DNA of 64,000 nt from Corticibacter populi (GTDB taxonomy: Bacteria > Pseudomonadota > Gammaproteobacteria > Burkholderiales > Burkholderiaceae_C): contig NZ_SGWR01000002.1 in assembly GCF_004217315.1 (NCBI RefSeq), forward strand, positions 798,414 through 862,413, given 5' to 3'. This document shows positions 26,464 to 34,725 of this stretch, piece after piece. Every line of letters begins with the position of its first letter. Position 1 is the first letter of the stretch. The notes beneath the pieces are model-generated. The model searched no databases, was not told the origin of the DNA, and worked only from the letters and a program-made list of their open reading frames with translations. The position numbers were made by a program, and so were the translations under genes.

Positions 26464-27414
26464 ATGACCAGCGACACCCGCACCACGCCCTCCGCCTTAT
26501 CCCAACCCGCGCTCTCGGATGCGCAGCGCCTGAAGATCGGCCTGGCCGAGATGCTCAAGGGCGGCGTCATCATGGACGTCTGCACCACCGAGCAGGCCCG
26601 TATCGCCGAGGCCGCCGGCGCCTGCGCGGTGATGGCGCTCGAACGTGTGCCGGCGCAGATCCGCGCCCAAGGCGGCGTCGCGCGCATGGCCAACCCGCGC
26701 CTGATCCAGGAGATCATGGCCACCGTCTCGATTCCCGTGATGGCCAAGGCCCGCATCGGCCACTTCGCCGAAGCCCAGGTGCTGCAGCACCTCGGGGTGG
26801 ACTTCATCGACGAGAGCGAAGTCCTCACGCCCGCCGACGAGGTGAATCACATCGACAAACAAGCCTTTGCCATCCCGTTCGTCTGCGGGGCGCGCAACCT
26901 GGGCGAGGCGCTGCGCCGCATTGCCGAAGGCGCGGCGATGATCCGCACCAAGGGCGAGGCCGGCACCGGCGACGTGGTGCACGCCGTCAAGCACATGCGC
27001 CAGATCATGGCCGACATCCGCGCGCTCGCCGCGCTGCGCACCGATGAACTGTATGTGGCCGCGCGCGACCTGCGCGTGCCACTGGAGCTGGTGCGGCAGG
27101 TGGCGCAGACCGGTGCCCTGCCGGTGCCCAACTTCTCGGCGGGCGGCATTGCCACGCCGGCCGATGCCGCGCTGATGCGCCAACTGGGCGCGCAGGCCAT
27201 CTTCGTCGGCTCGGGCATCTTCATGAACAACGGCCAGGAATATGCCACGCCCGAACAGGCCGAGCAGCGCGCCCGTGCCATCGTGCGCGCCTGCACGCAT
27301 TACGACGACGCGGCCATCGTGGCCGAATGCAGCGCCGATTGCGACAGCGCCATGCAAGGCCTGGCGGTGGCCTCGCTGGAGCCGACGGCGCTGCTGCAAT
27401 CACGGGGTGACTGA
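26464..27414 (+). CDS. pdxS: Pyridoxal 5'-phosphate synthase lyase subunit PdxS
   Basis: This is a 316-residue PdxS (Pdx1) TIM-barrel synthase. It builds PLP from ribose 5-phosphate, glyceraldehyde 3-phosphate and ammonia delivered by PdxT. Conserved residues include Asp38 in VIMDVC, Lys95 in [10 protein letters not shown] (Schiff-base lysine, Lys81 of B. subtilis) and Lys163 in [11 protein letters not shown]. The C-terminal tail [14 protein letters not shown] is somewhat longer than usual. This ribose-5-phosphate-dependent route is unusual in betaproteobacteria, which normally use PdxA/PdxJ. The gene ends 2 bases before pdxT and is divergent from pdxR. Confidence 0.97.
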   Translation: MTSDTRTTPSALSQPALSDAQRLKIGLAEMLKGGVIMDVCTTEQARIAEAAGACAVMALERVPAQIRAQGGVARMANPRLIQEIMATVSIPVMAKARIGHFAEAQVLQHLGVDFIDESEVLTPADEVNHIDKQAFAIPFVCGARNLGEALRRIAEGAAMIRTKGEAGTGDVVHAVKHMRQIMADIRALAALRTDELYVAARDLRVPLELVRQVAQTGALPVPNFSAGGIATPADAALMRQLGAQAIFVGSGIFMNNGQEYATPEQAEQRARAIVRACTHYDDAAIVAECSADCDSAMQGLAVASLEPTALLQSRGD

Positions 27415-27416
27415 CA

Positions 27417-28022
27417 ATGGCCGCGGCCACCAATCCCACCACCGGCGCTGGCACCGGCATCACCATTGGCGTGTTGGCGCTGCAAGGCGCCTACACGGCG
27501 CACCAGCGCATGCTGCACGATATGGGCGTGGCCACCCGCCAGGTGCGCCTGCCGCAGGACCTGCAAGGCCTTGACGCGCTGGTGCTGCCCGGCGGCGAAT
27601 CGACCACGCTGCTGCATTTCCTGCAGCAGGGCGACTTCTGGCCGGCTTTGAAGGACTTCGCGGCAACGCATCCCTGTCTGGGCACGTGCGCGGGGCTGAT
27701 CCTGCTGGCACAACACGTGCAGCCCGATCAGCCCAGCCTCGGGCTGCTGGATGTGACCGTGCAGCGCAACGCCTACGGGCGCCAGCGCGATTCGTACATC
27801 CACATCGGCCCATCGGAACTGCCCGGCGGCCTGCTGGAGATGGTGTTCATCCGCGCGCCGCGCATCGTGCAATGGCAGCCCGAGGCGCAAGTGCTGGCCT
27901 GGGCCGGCGGCTCGCCGGTGCTGGTGCGCCAGGGCCGCGTGATCGGTTGCGCCTTCCACCCCGAACTGGGCAGCGACACACGTGTGCACCAGTTGCTCGT
28001 CGATGCCTGCCTGACGCCCTGA
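27417..28022 (+). CDS. pdxT: Pyridoxal 5'-phosphate synthase glutaminase subunit PdxT
   Basis: This is a 201-residue class-I glutaminase partner of PdxS. The catalytic cysteine is Cys91 in LGTCAGLILL. The His-Glu pair is His181/Glu183 in AFHPEL, and the glutamine-binding GGES motif is at 59-62. An N-terminal extension of about 12 residues (MAAATNPTTGAG) precedes the usual IGVLALQGAYTAH start. A start inside that stretch is unlikely because no other ATG or GTG is available before the core. It sits 2 bases after pdxS, so both subunits are made together. Confidence 0.97.
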   Translation: MAAATNPTTGAGTGITIGVLALQGAYTAHQRMLHDMGVATRQVRLPQDLQGLDALVLPGGESTTLLHFLQQGDFWPALKDFAATHPCLGTCAGLILLAQHVQPDQPSLGLLDVTVQRNAYGRQRDSYIHIGPSELPGGLLEMVFIRAPRIVQWQPEAQVLAWAGGSPVLVRQGRVIGCAFHPELGSDTRVHQLLVDACLTP

Positions 28023-28056
28023 TTCCAATACGGCGCGGGGCGGCTGGGGCGAGGCA

Positions 28057-29280
28057 TCAGCCCACGAACCACTGCGTCACGGAGTGGATCACCAGTCCCA
28101 CCAGGCCACCGACCAGCGTGCCGTTGATGCGGATGTACTGCAGGTCGCGGCCCAGGTGGGTTTCCACCTCGCGCACCAGCTCGCGCGTATCCCACTGGCC
28201 AACGCGTTCGGCCACGTAGCGGCGGATCGCCGGGCGGTAGCGTTCGAGTACCTGCGGCACGATCTCGCGCACCTGCCGGTTGAGCCAGTCGCGCATCGGC
28301 GCGCTCGCCTGCAACTGGCCGCCCAGGTGCGCGGCCGCCGCTTCGAGGCGCTGGCGCACGCCCGAACCGGGCTGGCGCAGGTCATCGGCCAGCCAGGCCA
28401 GCAGATCGTTCCAGACCGTGTTGAGGTAGTCGCCCAGGGCCGGATGATCAAGCAACTGGTCGCGCAGCTGGTTGGCTTTCTCGCGCACCGCCGGGTCGGC
28501 CTTGAGCTGCAGGATCCACTGGTGCACCGCCTCGTCGAAGCGCTGGCGCAGCGGGTGCCCGGGGCTTTCGCCCATTTCGGCCAGGTTGCGGGCCACGGCG
28601 GCGACGATCTTGCGCGTCGTCAGCCGCGCCGCCGCCTTGTCCAGCGCCAGGTAGCGTAGCGCGCGCAGCTCGCGCGCGATCGCCTCGCTGATCTGCTGCT
28701 GCACGGCCTCGCCCTGCAGCAGGCCGGCGAGCTGGCGCAGCACATCGTCGAGCAGCACCTGGTGGCGCTGCTCGGCCGTCAGCGCATCGAGCATGGCGGC
28801 AGCGCTGGCCGAGACATCAAGCTGCCGCAACGCCGTGCGGATGTTGCTGGTGACGAACTGCCTCACATGCGCCTCGTCGAGCGCGCGCAAGCCGAACTCG
28901 GCACTGGCCAGAAGCGGCTGCGTGAGCGTGCGCACGTTCTGCGGCTTGCACAGCCACCCGGCCAGCCAGGCCGCCGCGTCCCAGCCGGCCAGGCGTTCGC
29001 GCACCAGCGCCGCACCCAGGAAGTTCTGGTCCAGGAAATCGGCCAGCCCCCGGCCGATGCGCTGCTGGTTGTTGGCGATCACCGCCGTGTGCGGAATCGG
29101 CAGGCCCAGCGGATGGCGAAACAGCGCCACCACGGCGAACCAGTCGGCCAGCGCCCCCACCATGCCGGCTTCGGCAAACGCAGCCACATACGGCCAGGCC
29201 GGGTGCCGGCCGGCCAGTGCCGTCGCCACGATGTAGAGCAGCGCAGCCGCCAGCAGGAGCAGCAGGGCGAGATGCTTCAT
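28057..29280 (-). CDS. DUF445 (YjiN-like) membrane-anchored protein
   Basis: This is a 407-residue DUF445 protein. An N-terminal TM helix (LALLLLLAAALLYIVATALA) is followed by the conserved AFAEAGMVGALADWFAVVALFRHPLGLPIPHTAVIANNQQRIG region (about 34-76). A long helical, charged middle follows, and a final C-terminal helix (LVGGLVGLVIHSV) completes the topology. The family function is unknown. The gene is convergent to pdxT (34 bases apart) and divergent from the M20 peptidase. Nothing in its context suggests a pathway. Confidence 0.88.
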   Translation of the reverse strand: MKHLALLLLLAAALLYIVATALAGRHPAWPYVAAFAEAGMVGALADWFAVVALFRHPLGLPIPHTAVIANNQQRIGRGLADFLDQNFLGAALVRERLAGWDAAAWLAGWLCKPQNVRTLTQPLLASAEFGLRALDEAHVRQFVTSNIRTALRQLDVSASAAAMLDALTAEQRHQVLLDDVLRQLAGLLQGEAVQQQISEAIARELRALRYLALDKAAARLTTRKIVAAVARNLAEMGESPGHPLRQRFDEAVHQWILQLKADPAVREKANQLRDQLLDHPALGDYLNTVWNDLLAWLADDLRQPGSGVRQRLEAAAAHLGGQLQASAPMRDWLNRQVREIVPQVLERYRPAIRRYVAERVGQWDTRELVREVETHLGRDLQYIRINGTLVGGLVGLVIHSVTQWFVG

Positions 29281-29418
29281 GAAAAGCGGCCTTTCCTGCG
29301 ACCGTGTGCGTGCACACGTGCATGTGCGCGCACCGGGGTTATCGTGCTGGCGGGGGACATGCGGAGCCGGTACACTCGTTTTTCATCCGTCAAGGCGATC
29401 CAGTCAAAGCGATCCATC

Positions 29419-30633
29419 ATGAAGCTCATCGATTCTATCGTCGGCCAGGCCGACGCCCTCACCACGATCCGCAAGGACATCCATGCCCACCCGGAGCTGT
29501 GCTTCGAGGAGCGGCGTACCGCCGATCTGGTGGCCGAACGCCTGGCCGCCTGGGGCATCCCCTGCGACCGGGGCCTGGGCACCACCGGTGTGGTCGGCAT
29601 CGTGCAGGGCCGTGACGGCGGCGCCAGCGGCCGTGCCATCGGCCTGCGCGCCGACATGGACGCCCTGCCCATGCAGGAGGCCAACAATTTTGCCCACGCC
29701 AGCACCATCGCCGGCAAGATGCACGCCTGTGGCCACGACGGTCACACCGCCATGCTGCTGGGTGCCGCCCAGCACTGGGCGCACGGGGCGCACCGCGATT
29801 TCGACGGCACCATCTACCTGATTTTCCAGCCCGCCGAGGAAGGCGGCGGCGGCGCGCGCGAGATGATCAAGGAAGGCCTTTTCGAGCGATTCCCGATGGA
29901 TGCCGTCTTCGGCATGCACAACTGGCCCGGCATGCCGGCAGGCACCATGGCCTCCAGCAGCGGCCCGGTGATGGCCTCGTCCAACGAATTCCGCATCACC
30001 GTGCGCGGCAAGGGCGGCCACGCCGCCATGCCGCACATGACCGTCGACCCGATGCCGGTGGCCTGCCAGATGGTGCTGGCCTTCCAGACCATCGTCAGCC
30101 GCAACGTCAAGCCCATCGAGACCGCGGTGGTCTCGGTGACCATGATCCACGGCGGCGAAGCCACCAACGTCATCCCCAACACCTGCGAGCTGCAAGGCAC
30201 GGTGCGCACCTTCACCATCGAGATGCTGGACCTGGTCGAGACCCGCATGCGCCAGATCGCCGAGGATTTCGCGCGTGCCTTCGACTGCAGCGTCGATTTC
30301 ACCTTCCACCGCAACTACCCGCCCACCATCAACACCGCCGCCGAGGCCGAACTGGCCCGGCGCGTGATGGCCGAGATCGTCGGCCCCGAGAAAGCCCTGC
30401 CGCAGGAGCCTTCGCTGGCCGCCGAGGATTTCTCCTTCATGCTGTTGGAAAAACCGGGCGCCTACTGTTTCATCGCCAATGGTGATGGCGACCACCGCGC
30501 CCTCGGCCACGGCGGCGGCCCGTGCACGCTGCACAACGCCAGCTACGACTTCAACGACACGCTGCTGCCGCTGGGCGCCACCTACTGGGTGCGGCTGGCC
30601 GAGCGCTGGTTCGCCGAGCATTCCAACGCGTAG
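29419..30633 (+). CDS. M20-family amidohydrolase (hippurate hydrolase-like)
   Basis: This is a 404-residue M20D-type metal-dependent amidohydrolase. It has HAHPELCFEE near the N-terminus and metal-binding MHACGHDGHTAMLLG (about 99-113), PAEEGGGGAREMIKEGLF (about 136-153), HNWPGMPAG and the C-terminal EDFSFMLLEKPGAY. Relatives hydrolyse N-acyl amino acids, hippurate or indole-acetyl-amino acids. The start is the ATG at 29419. The frame is open further upstream but there it runs antisense to the DUF445 gene. It appears monocistronic, followed by a strong hairpin at 30723-30747. Confidence 0.93.
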   Translation: MKLIDSIVGQADALTTIRKDIHAHPELCFEERRTADLVAERLAAWGIPCDRGLGTTGVVGIVQGRDGGASGRAIGLRADMDALPMQEANNFAHASTIAGKMHACGHDGHTAMLLGAAQHWAHGAHRDFDGTIYLIFQPAEEGGGGAREMIKEGLFERFPMDAVFGMHNWPGMPAGTMASSSGPVMASSNEFRITVRGKGGHAAMPHMTVDPMPVACQMVLAFQTIVSRNVKPIETAVVSVTMIHGGEATNVIPNTCELQGTVRTFTIEMLDLVETRMRQIAEDFARAFDCSVDFTFHRNYPPTINTAAEAELARRVMAEIVGPEKALPQEPSLAAEDFSFMLLEKPGAYCFIANGDGDHRALGHGGGPCTLHNASYDFNDTLLPLGATYWVRLAERWFAEHSNA

Positions 30634-30722
30634 GCACCCGTTCACCCAGGCAAGGCGGCGGCCGCGCCAAATGGCCGCCAACACCCGAACGGCCTGCAGC
30701 CACAGCGCGGCGCTCATGGCGC

Positions 30723-30747
30723 GTCGGCGCTGTCCGACAGCGCCGAC
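30723..30747. terminator. Terminator-like hairpin after the M20 gene
   Basis: A perfect 11-bp stem (GTCGGCGCTGT / ACAGCGCCGAC) with a CCG loop lies 90 bases after the M20 stop. There is no U-tract, so it could instead be a structured spacer or protein site. Confidence 0.45.
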
Positions 30748-30833
30748 CCCGCTTCTCCGACAAGCGGCTGCGCGCTTGCCCCTCCCGGGCCGGCCTGTGC
30801 TCCACCTACAGTCGAGGCGTCCCCGATGCTTGC

Positions 30834-30853
30834 GCTCCTGCGGCCGCAGGAGC
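30834..30853. promoter_or_regulatory. Perfect 20-bp palindrome upstream of the Cys-repeat gene
   Basis: GCTCCTGCGG is followed directly by its complement CCGCAGGAGC, giving 20 bp with no spacer, 44 bases before the start codon at 30897. It could be a repressor operator or a leader hairpin. No family can be named. Confidence 0.4.
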
Positions 30854-30896
30854 AGCATCGCGACACCCCAATCGAATGAAATCCAAGGAGTACACC

Positions 30897-31493
30897 ATGA
30901 CCCAACGCCCGAACCTCTTGAGCCGTCCCCGCCTGGCCATGCTGCTGAGCTCCGCGCTGCTGATCGGCGGCGCCCACGCCCTCACCAAGGAGGAGTATGA
31001 CGCCCAGAAGGACCAGATCAAGGCCAGCTACCAGGCCGACAAGGAACGCTGCGACAGCCTCTCGGGTACCGCCAAGGACGTGTGCCAGGCCGAAGCCCAG
31101 GGCAAGGAGAAAGTGGCCCATGCCCAGCTGGACGCCCGGCACGAGCCCGGCCCGAAAGCCGAGCATGACCTCGCCAAGGCCCAGGCCGACGCCGCCTACG
31201 ACGTGGCCAAGACACAATGCGGCGCCCAGGAAGGCAATGCCAAGGATGTCTGCGAGAAGGACGCCAAGGCCGAGCAGGTGCGCGCCATCGAGACCGCCCG
31301 CCTGCACTACACCGAAGCCAGCAGCGAGGCCACCGGCGACGCCCGCGAGGCCGAACTGAGCAAGGTCCGCCTGCAGGGCGAGGAAGCCGTCCGCAAGGCC
31401 GAGTACGAAGCCGCCAAGGAACGCTGCGACGACCTTTCGGGCGACGCCAAGAAGACCTGCGGCAACGACGCCAAGGCACAGTTCGCACAGTAA
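30897..31493 (+). CDS. Exported repeat protein with three C-x10-C units
   Basis: This is a 198-residue protein of unknown function. It has a signal peptide (hydrophobic LAMLLSSALLIGGAHA, cleavage before LTKEEY). The mature part is highly charged and Ala/Lys/Glu-rich. It holds three imperfect repeats with identically spaced cysteine pairs: CDSLSGTAKDVC, CGAQEGNAKDVC and CDDLSGDAKKTC. Each would suit an intra-repeat disulfide in the periplasm, on helical hairpins. AAGGAG six bases before the ATG at 30897 sets the start. The TAA stop is the left edge of a GAACCTG repeat element. Its amphipathic, TolA-like composition suggests an envelope role, but I do not recognise a family. Confidence 0.8.
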   Translation: MTQRPNLLSRPRLAMLLSSALLIGGAHALTKEEYDAQKDQIKASYQADKERCDSLSGTAKDVCQAEAQGKEKVAHAQLDARHEPGPKAEHDLAKAQADAAYDVAKTQCGAQEGNAKDVCEKDAKAEQVRAIETARLHYTEASSEATGDAREAELSKVRLQGEEAVRKAEYEAAKERCDDLSGDAKKTCGNDAKAQFAQ

Positions 31494-31730
31494 GAACCTG
31501 TTCACGATCTTTTCGTGGGCCACGTTGCCCCACCAGGCGATGCGATGCAAGGCGCAAACTACAGTCGGGCCGGTGGCCCGGCGAGGATTTGTAACGCCGC
31601 AGCGCGCGCCTGCCGGGGCAACCCGAAGGGCAGGAGGCAAAAACGCCGTGGGCAAGACGCCCGTCGCAGCCCAGACTGGCGGTCTGGGCAAGGCGGGCAA
31701 CGCCGCCCGCGAAAAGACCCGAGCAGGTTC
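31494..31730 (+). repeat. GAACCTG element, copy A (MITE-like)
   Basis: This is a 237-bp element filling the space between two convergent stop codons. The left end is GAACCTGTTCACGATCTTTTC. The right end is its imperfect complement, GAAAAGACCCGAGCAGGTTC. A 136-bp long arm (31494-31629) ends at an inner GCAGGAGGCAAAAACGC (31630-31646), followed by a GC-rich loop. The second inner inverted repeat found in copies B and C is missing, and the loop is inverted relative to those copies. It is flanked by TAA on the left and CTA on the right. No transposase is encoded. Confidence 0.8.
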
Positions 31731-32660
31731 CTAGGCGCCTTCCGCACCGCCCCAGGGCGGCAGGCGCACCTGCTTGAGGCGGGCGCGCTGCTCGGCGTAG
31801 TCGGGCATCACCTCGGCCACCCACTGCCAGAAGCGCGGACCGTGGTTCATCTCATGCAGGTGGGCCAGCTCGTGCACCAGCACGTAGTCGAACAACGGCA
31901 AGTCCATTTGCGCCAACCGCCAGTGCAGGCGGATGCGGCCGTTGCTGCTGGCGCTGCCCCAGCGCGTCTGCGCGCTGGTCAGACCCAGGCCGCTGGGCGT
32001 CACGCCCATGCGCGGCGCGTAGATGGCCAGGCGCTCCTGCATCAGCGCCAGCGCCTGCTGACGCAGCCAGCGTTCCACGCTGGCTGCAATCTGCGCGGCG
32101 CTGCTGCGCGGCGGCAGCGGCAGGTGCAACACATGGCAGGCCACGTCGCCCTGGCCGGTCGCCGCATCCTGCCCATTGCCTTGCTGCGCACCGTCCTGGC
32201 CGGATGGCGCGGCCATGGCCACGGGCTGCAACACGGCACGGCGGCCTGCCAGGCCCAGCACCACACGCACCTGACCGCCCCGGTAGGCGAAACAGGCGCC
32301 ATCGTGCCAGCGCAGCGGCGCATGCGCGCCTTCCTGCGCCGCCGCGTATTGCTGCTGCAGCTTGCTGATGATCCAGGGCGCGCGTTCCTGCAGCGCGGTA
32401 TCGATATGACGCTGGGCCAGCCAGTGCGGCGCACGCACGCGCAGGCCCTGCGCGCTGACGCTGATGCCGATGGTGCGCCGCCGCGCCGCCTCCAGCCTGT
32501 AGGCAATGCGGTAGACCTGCCCGTCGCAGTCAAGGCTGAGCTGGCGGTTGGCCTGCGGGTGCGGCCACACGCCATTGGCGCGGTCGAGCGCATCCTGCGC
32601 ATCGCCCCACAGGCTTTGCAGCGGCGAAGCGGCGGCTCGCGCGGAAGCGGGGCGGGTCAC
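31731..32660 (-). CDS. YgjP-like M48/DUF45 zinc metallopeptidase
   Basis: This is a 309-residue YgjP-family putative metallopeptidase. The zinc motif is HELAHLHEMNHG (HExxH plus a downstream His). Further family marks are the RWGSASSNGRIRLHWRL block and FDYVLVHE. The middle (about 165-190, GQDGAQQGNGQDAATGQG) is a low-complexity insertion between strands. The GTG start at 32660 overlaps the stop of the plsC-like gene as GTGA, so the two are coupled. Its TAG stop is formed at the right edge of repeat element copy A. Its substrate is unknown. Confidence 0.87.
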   Translation of the reverse strand: MTRPASARAAASPLQSLWGDAQDALDRANGVWPHPQANRQLSLDCDGQVYRIAYRLEAARRRTIGISVSAQGLRVRAPHWLAQRHIDTALQERAPWIISKLQQQYAAAQEGAHAPLRWHDGACFAYRGGQVRVVLGLAGRRAVLQPVAMAAPSGQDGAQQGNGQDAATGQGDVACHVLHLPLPPRSSAAQIAASVERWLRQQALALMQERLAIYAPRMGVTPSGLGLTSAQTRWGSASSNGRIRLHWRLAQMDLPLFDYVLVHELAHLHEMNHGPRFWQWVAEVMPDYAEQRARLKQVRLPPWGGAEGA

Positions 32661-33556
32661 GCGTGGCCGCTGTCGCCGTGGTGGGCGTCGGTGGCGTCCG
32701 TTCCGGGCGCTTGGGTAGCTGGCGCCGGCTCGGCCGAAGAAGCCGGGTTGGCCGGATAAGCCGCCGGGTCGAGGCGGCGCATTTCGGTCTCGATCCAGTC
32801 CTGCGCCTCCTGCGTGAGCTGCTGCGGCGTCTTGCCCTCGGAACGGATCGGTGCGCCGATCGAGACATCGACCATGCCCGGGTACTTGACGATGGCGCGC
32901 GGCCCCCAGCAACGGGCCGAGGCCACCGCCACCGGCACCACCACGGAGCCGGTCTCGATGGCCAGGCGCGCACCGCTGGTCTTGTAGTTGCCCACCTGGC
33001 CGCGTGCCACGCGCGTGCCCTCGGGGAACATGATGATCCAGTTGCCCATGCCGATGAGCTTCTTGCCCTGCTGCAGCACTTTGTGGAAGGCCTTGGCGCC
33101 CTGGCTGCGGTCGATGTGGATCATGTCCATGCGCCCGATGCCCCAGCCGAAGAAGGGAATCGAGAGCAGTTCCTTCTTGAACACATAGGAGAGCACCACG
33201 TGGCGCAGCACCAGCGGCATCAGAAAGGTCTCGTAGGTGGACTGGTGTTTGACCAGGATCACCACCCCCTGCTCGCGGCTGTGCGCCGGCAGGTTCTCCA
33301 GACCCTGCACCCGGTGGTGGATGCCCAGCAGCCAACGCGCACTGCTGACACAGATGGCCAGCCAGGCCACGCCGACGCGGTAGATCGGCTCGCCGCGCCT
33401 GAACAGCGCCACCACGAACAGTGTCAGCGCGTAAACCACCATGGTGCTGCCCATGACGAGCAGGTGCAGCCAGGAGAGCAGTGCGGCCCTGGCATAGCGC
33501 AGGCCGGTGGGGCGTGGAGGCAGGGAGAATGAAGGGGGGGTCGGTGGCGCGGTCAC
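32657..33556 (-). CDS. plsC: 1-acyl-sn-glycerol-3-phosphate acyltransferase (PlsC-like)
   Basis: This is a 299-residue membrane acyltransferase of phospholipid synthesis, which converts lysophosphatidate to phosphatidate. It has an N-terminal TM segment (LLSWLHLLVMGSTMVVYALTL), the catalytic motif VKHQSTYE (His-x4-acidic), the FFGWGIGRMDMIHIDR block and the substrate motif FPEGTRVARG. The GTG at 33556 is preferred. The only longer start is a TTG at 33619, whose extra residues are unlike the family. The C-terminal 30 residues are Ala/Pro-rich. It overlaps the YgjP-like gene, a pairing common near glyQS in Burkholderiales. Confidence 0.9.
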   Translation of the reverse strand: MTAPPTPPSFSLPPRPTGLRYARAALLSWLHLLVMGSTMVVYALTLFVVALFRRGEPIYRVGVAWLAICVSSARWLLGIHHRVQGLENLPAHSREQGVVILVKHQSTYETFLMPLVLRHVVLSYVFKKELLSIPFFGWGIGRMDMIHIDRSQGAKAFHKVLQQGKKLIGMGNWIIMFPEGTRVARGQVGNYKTSGARLAIETGSVVVPVAVASARCWGPRAIVKYPGMVDVSIGAPIRSEGKTPQQLTQEAQDWIETEMRRLDPAAYPANPASSAEPAPATQAPGTDATDAHHGDSGHA

Positions 33557-33628
33557 GGGTGGCTCGGTCCTCGGGAAACTGGGCGCGAATATACACCCCT
33601 GGCGCAATGCCCCCCGCAACAGGGGCCT

Positions 33629-34615
33629 TCAGTCGATGGCCACGCCCGAGCTCTCGACGATGCCCCGCCAGGCCTCGTAGTCCTGCTGGAGGAAGGTGGC
33701 GAATTCGGTCTGCGTCATGGCCAGCGGCTCGGCGCCCTGGGCCTGGATGGCCTTTTGCATCTCGGGTGTGGCCAGCAGCGCATTGACCTGCGTATTGAGC
33801 GCGCGGACCACTTCGGCGGGCGTGCCGGCCGGCGCCACCATGCCGTACCAGGTGCTGACGTCGAAATCACCCACGCCCTCGATGCCCGATTCGGCAATGG
33901 TCGGCACATCCGGCAGCGAGCTGCTGCGCCGAGCCGAAGTCACCGCCAGCGGCCGCAGGTTGCCGGAGTTGATCTGCCCGATGGCCGAGGGCACCGAGGA
34001 CACCAGCAGATCCACGTTTCCGGCCAGCACATCCACCAGCGCGGGGTTGGATCCGCGGTAGGGAATGTGCGTCAGCTGCACGCCGGCCGCCTGCTCGAAG
34101 AGGTGCGCGGCCAGGTGGATGGAAGTACCGTTGCCGGGCGAACCATAGGTCACGGCAGTGGGCCTGGCCTTGGCGGCAGTCACCACGTCGGCCAGGGTTT
34201 TGTACGGGGACTGGGCGCTGGTGGAAATCAGCACCGGCGAGTAGGCTACGTGGGCGACGGCGGTCAGATCGTTGACCGGGTTCCAGGTGAGACTTTTGTA
34301 AAGCCAGGGGCCGATGACCAGGTTGTCCTTCTGGCCCAGCGCGATGTCATAACCGGCCGGCGCGGCCCGCACCAGTTCGGTGATGCCCAGTGTGCCGCCC
34401 ACGCCCGGCTTGTTGTCTGCGACGATGGTCCAGCCATTGGCCTCACCCAGCTTGGCCGAGACCAGCCGTGCCAGGATGTCGGTGCCGCCGCCGGGCGGAA
34501 AGGGCACGATCATGCGGATCGGCTTGGTCGGCCAGTTGGCGCCCGCGCCTTGCGCCATGGCAGCGGTGATGCCCAGGCCCATCATGGCCAGGCCGGCAAG
34601 CAGTTTCTTGAACAT
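33629..34615 (-). CDS. Bug-family (TTT) periplasmic solute-binding protein
   Basis: This is a 328-residue tripartite tricarboxylate-transporter receptor of the Bug family. It has a signal peptide (MFKKLLAGLAMMGLGITAAMA), then the family start WPTKPIRMIVPFPPGGGTDILAR (about 28-50), the PGVGGTLG loop and the second-domain motif HIPYRGSNPALVDVLAGNVD (about 178-197). Such proteins bind carboxylates or related small solutes. No TctA/TctB membrane partners lie nearby, so it is an orphan receptor, as is common in this order. It sits between glyS and plsC. Confidence 0.94.
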   Translation of the reverse strand: MFKKLLAGLAMMGLGITAAMAQGAGANWPTKPIRMIVPFPPGGGTDILARLVSAKLGEANGWTIVADNKPGVGGTLGITELVRAAPAGYDIALGQKDNLVIGPWLYKSLTWNPVNDLTAVAHVAYSPVLISTSAQSPYKTLADVVTAAKARPTAVTYGSPGNGTSIHLAAHLFEQAAGVQLTHIPYRGSNPALVDVLAGNVDLLVSSVPSAIGQINSGNLRPLAVTSARRSSSLPDVPTIAESGIEGVGDFDVSTWYGMVAPAGTPAEVVRALNTQVNALLATPEMQKAIQAQGAEPLAMTQTEFATFLQQDYEAWRGIVESSGVAID

Positions 34616-34725
34616 GGAATCTCCGGATACGCTGTGGATATGAAGGTCGTCCGCCCGACTTTCGGGGCTGCCATCCCGCCTGTCAAGGCGGGATGACCAG
34701 CAGGCCGGTGGCGCGGCAAGCCTGT

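Noticed and set aside
29350-29380. CTGGCGGGGGACATGCGG upstream of the M20 gene as a sigma-54 promoter
   Set aside because: It has GG-N10-GC spacing but only about 10 of 14 matches, lacks the TTGC core and is simply GC-rich.
31515-32759. A 414-codon plus-strand frame starting inside repeat copy A
   Set aside because: It begins within the repeat element and then runs antisense to the YgjP gene. The same short peptide start recurs in other repeat copies, so it is a by-product of the repeat.
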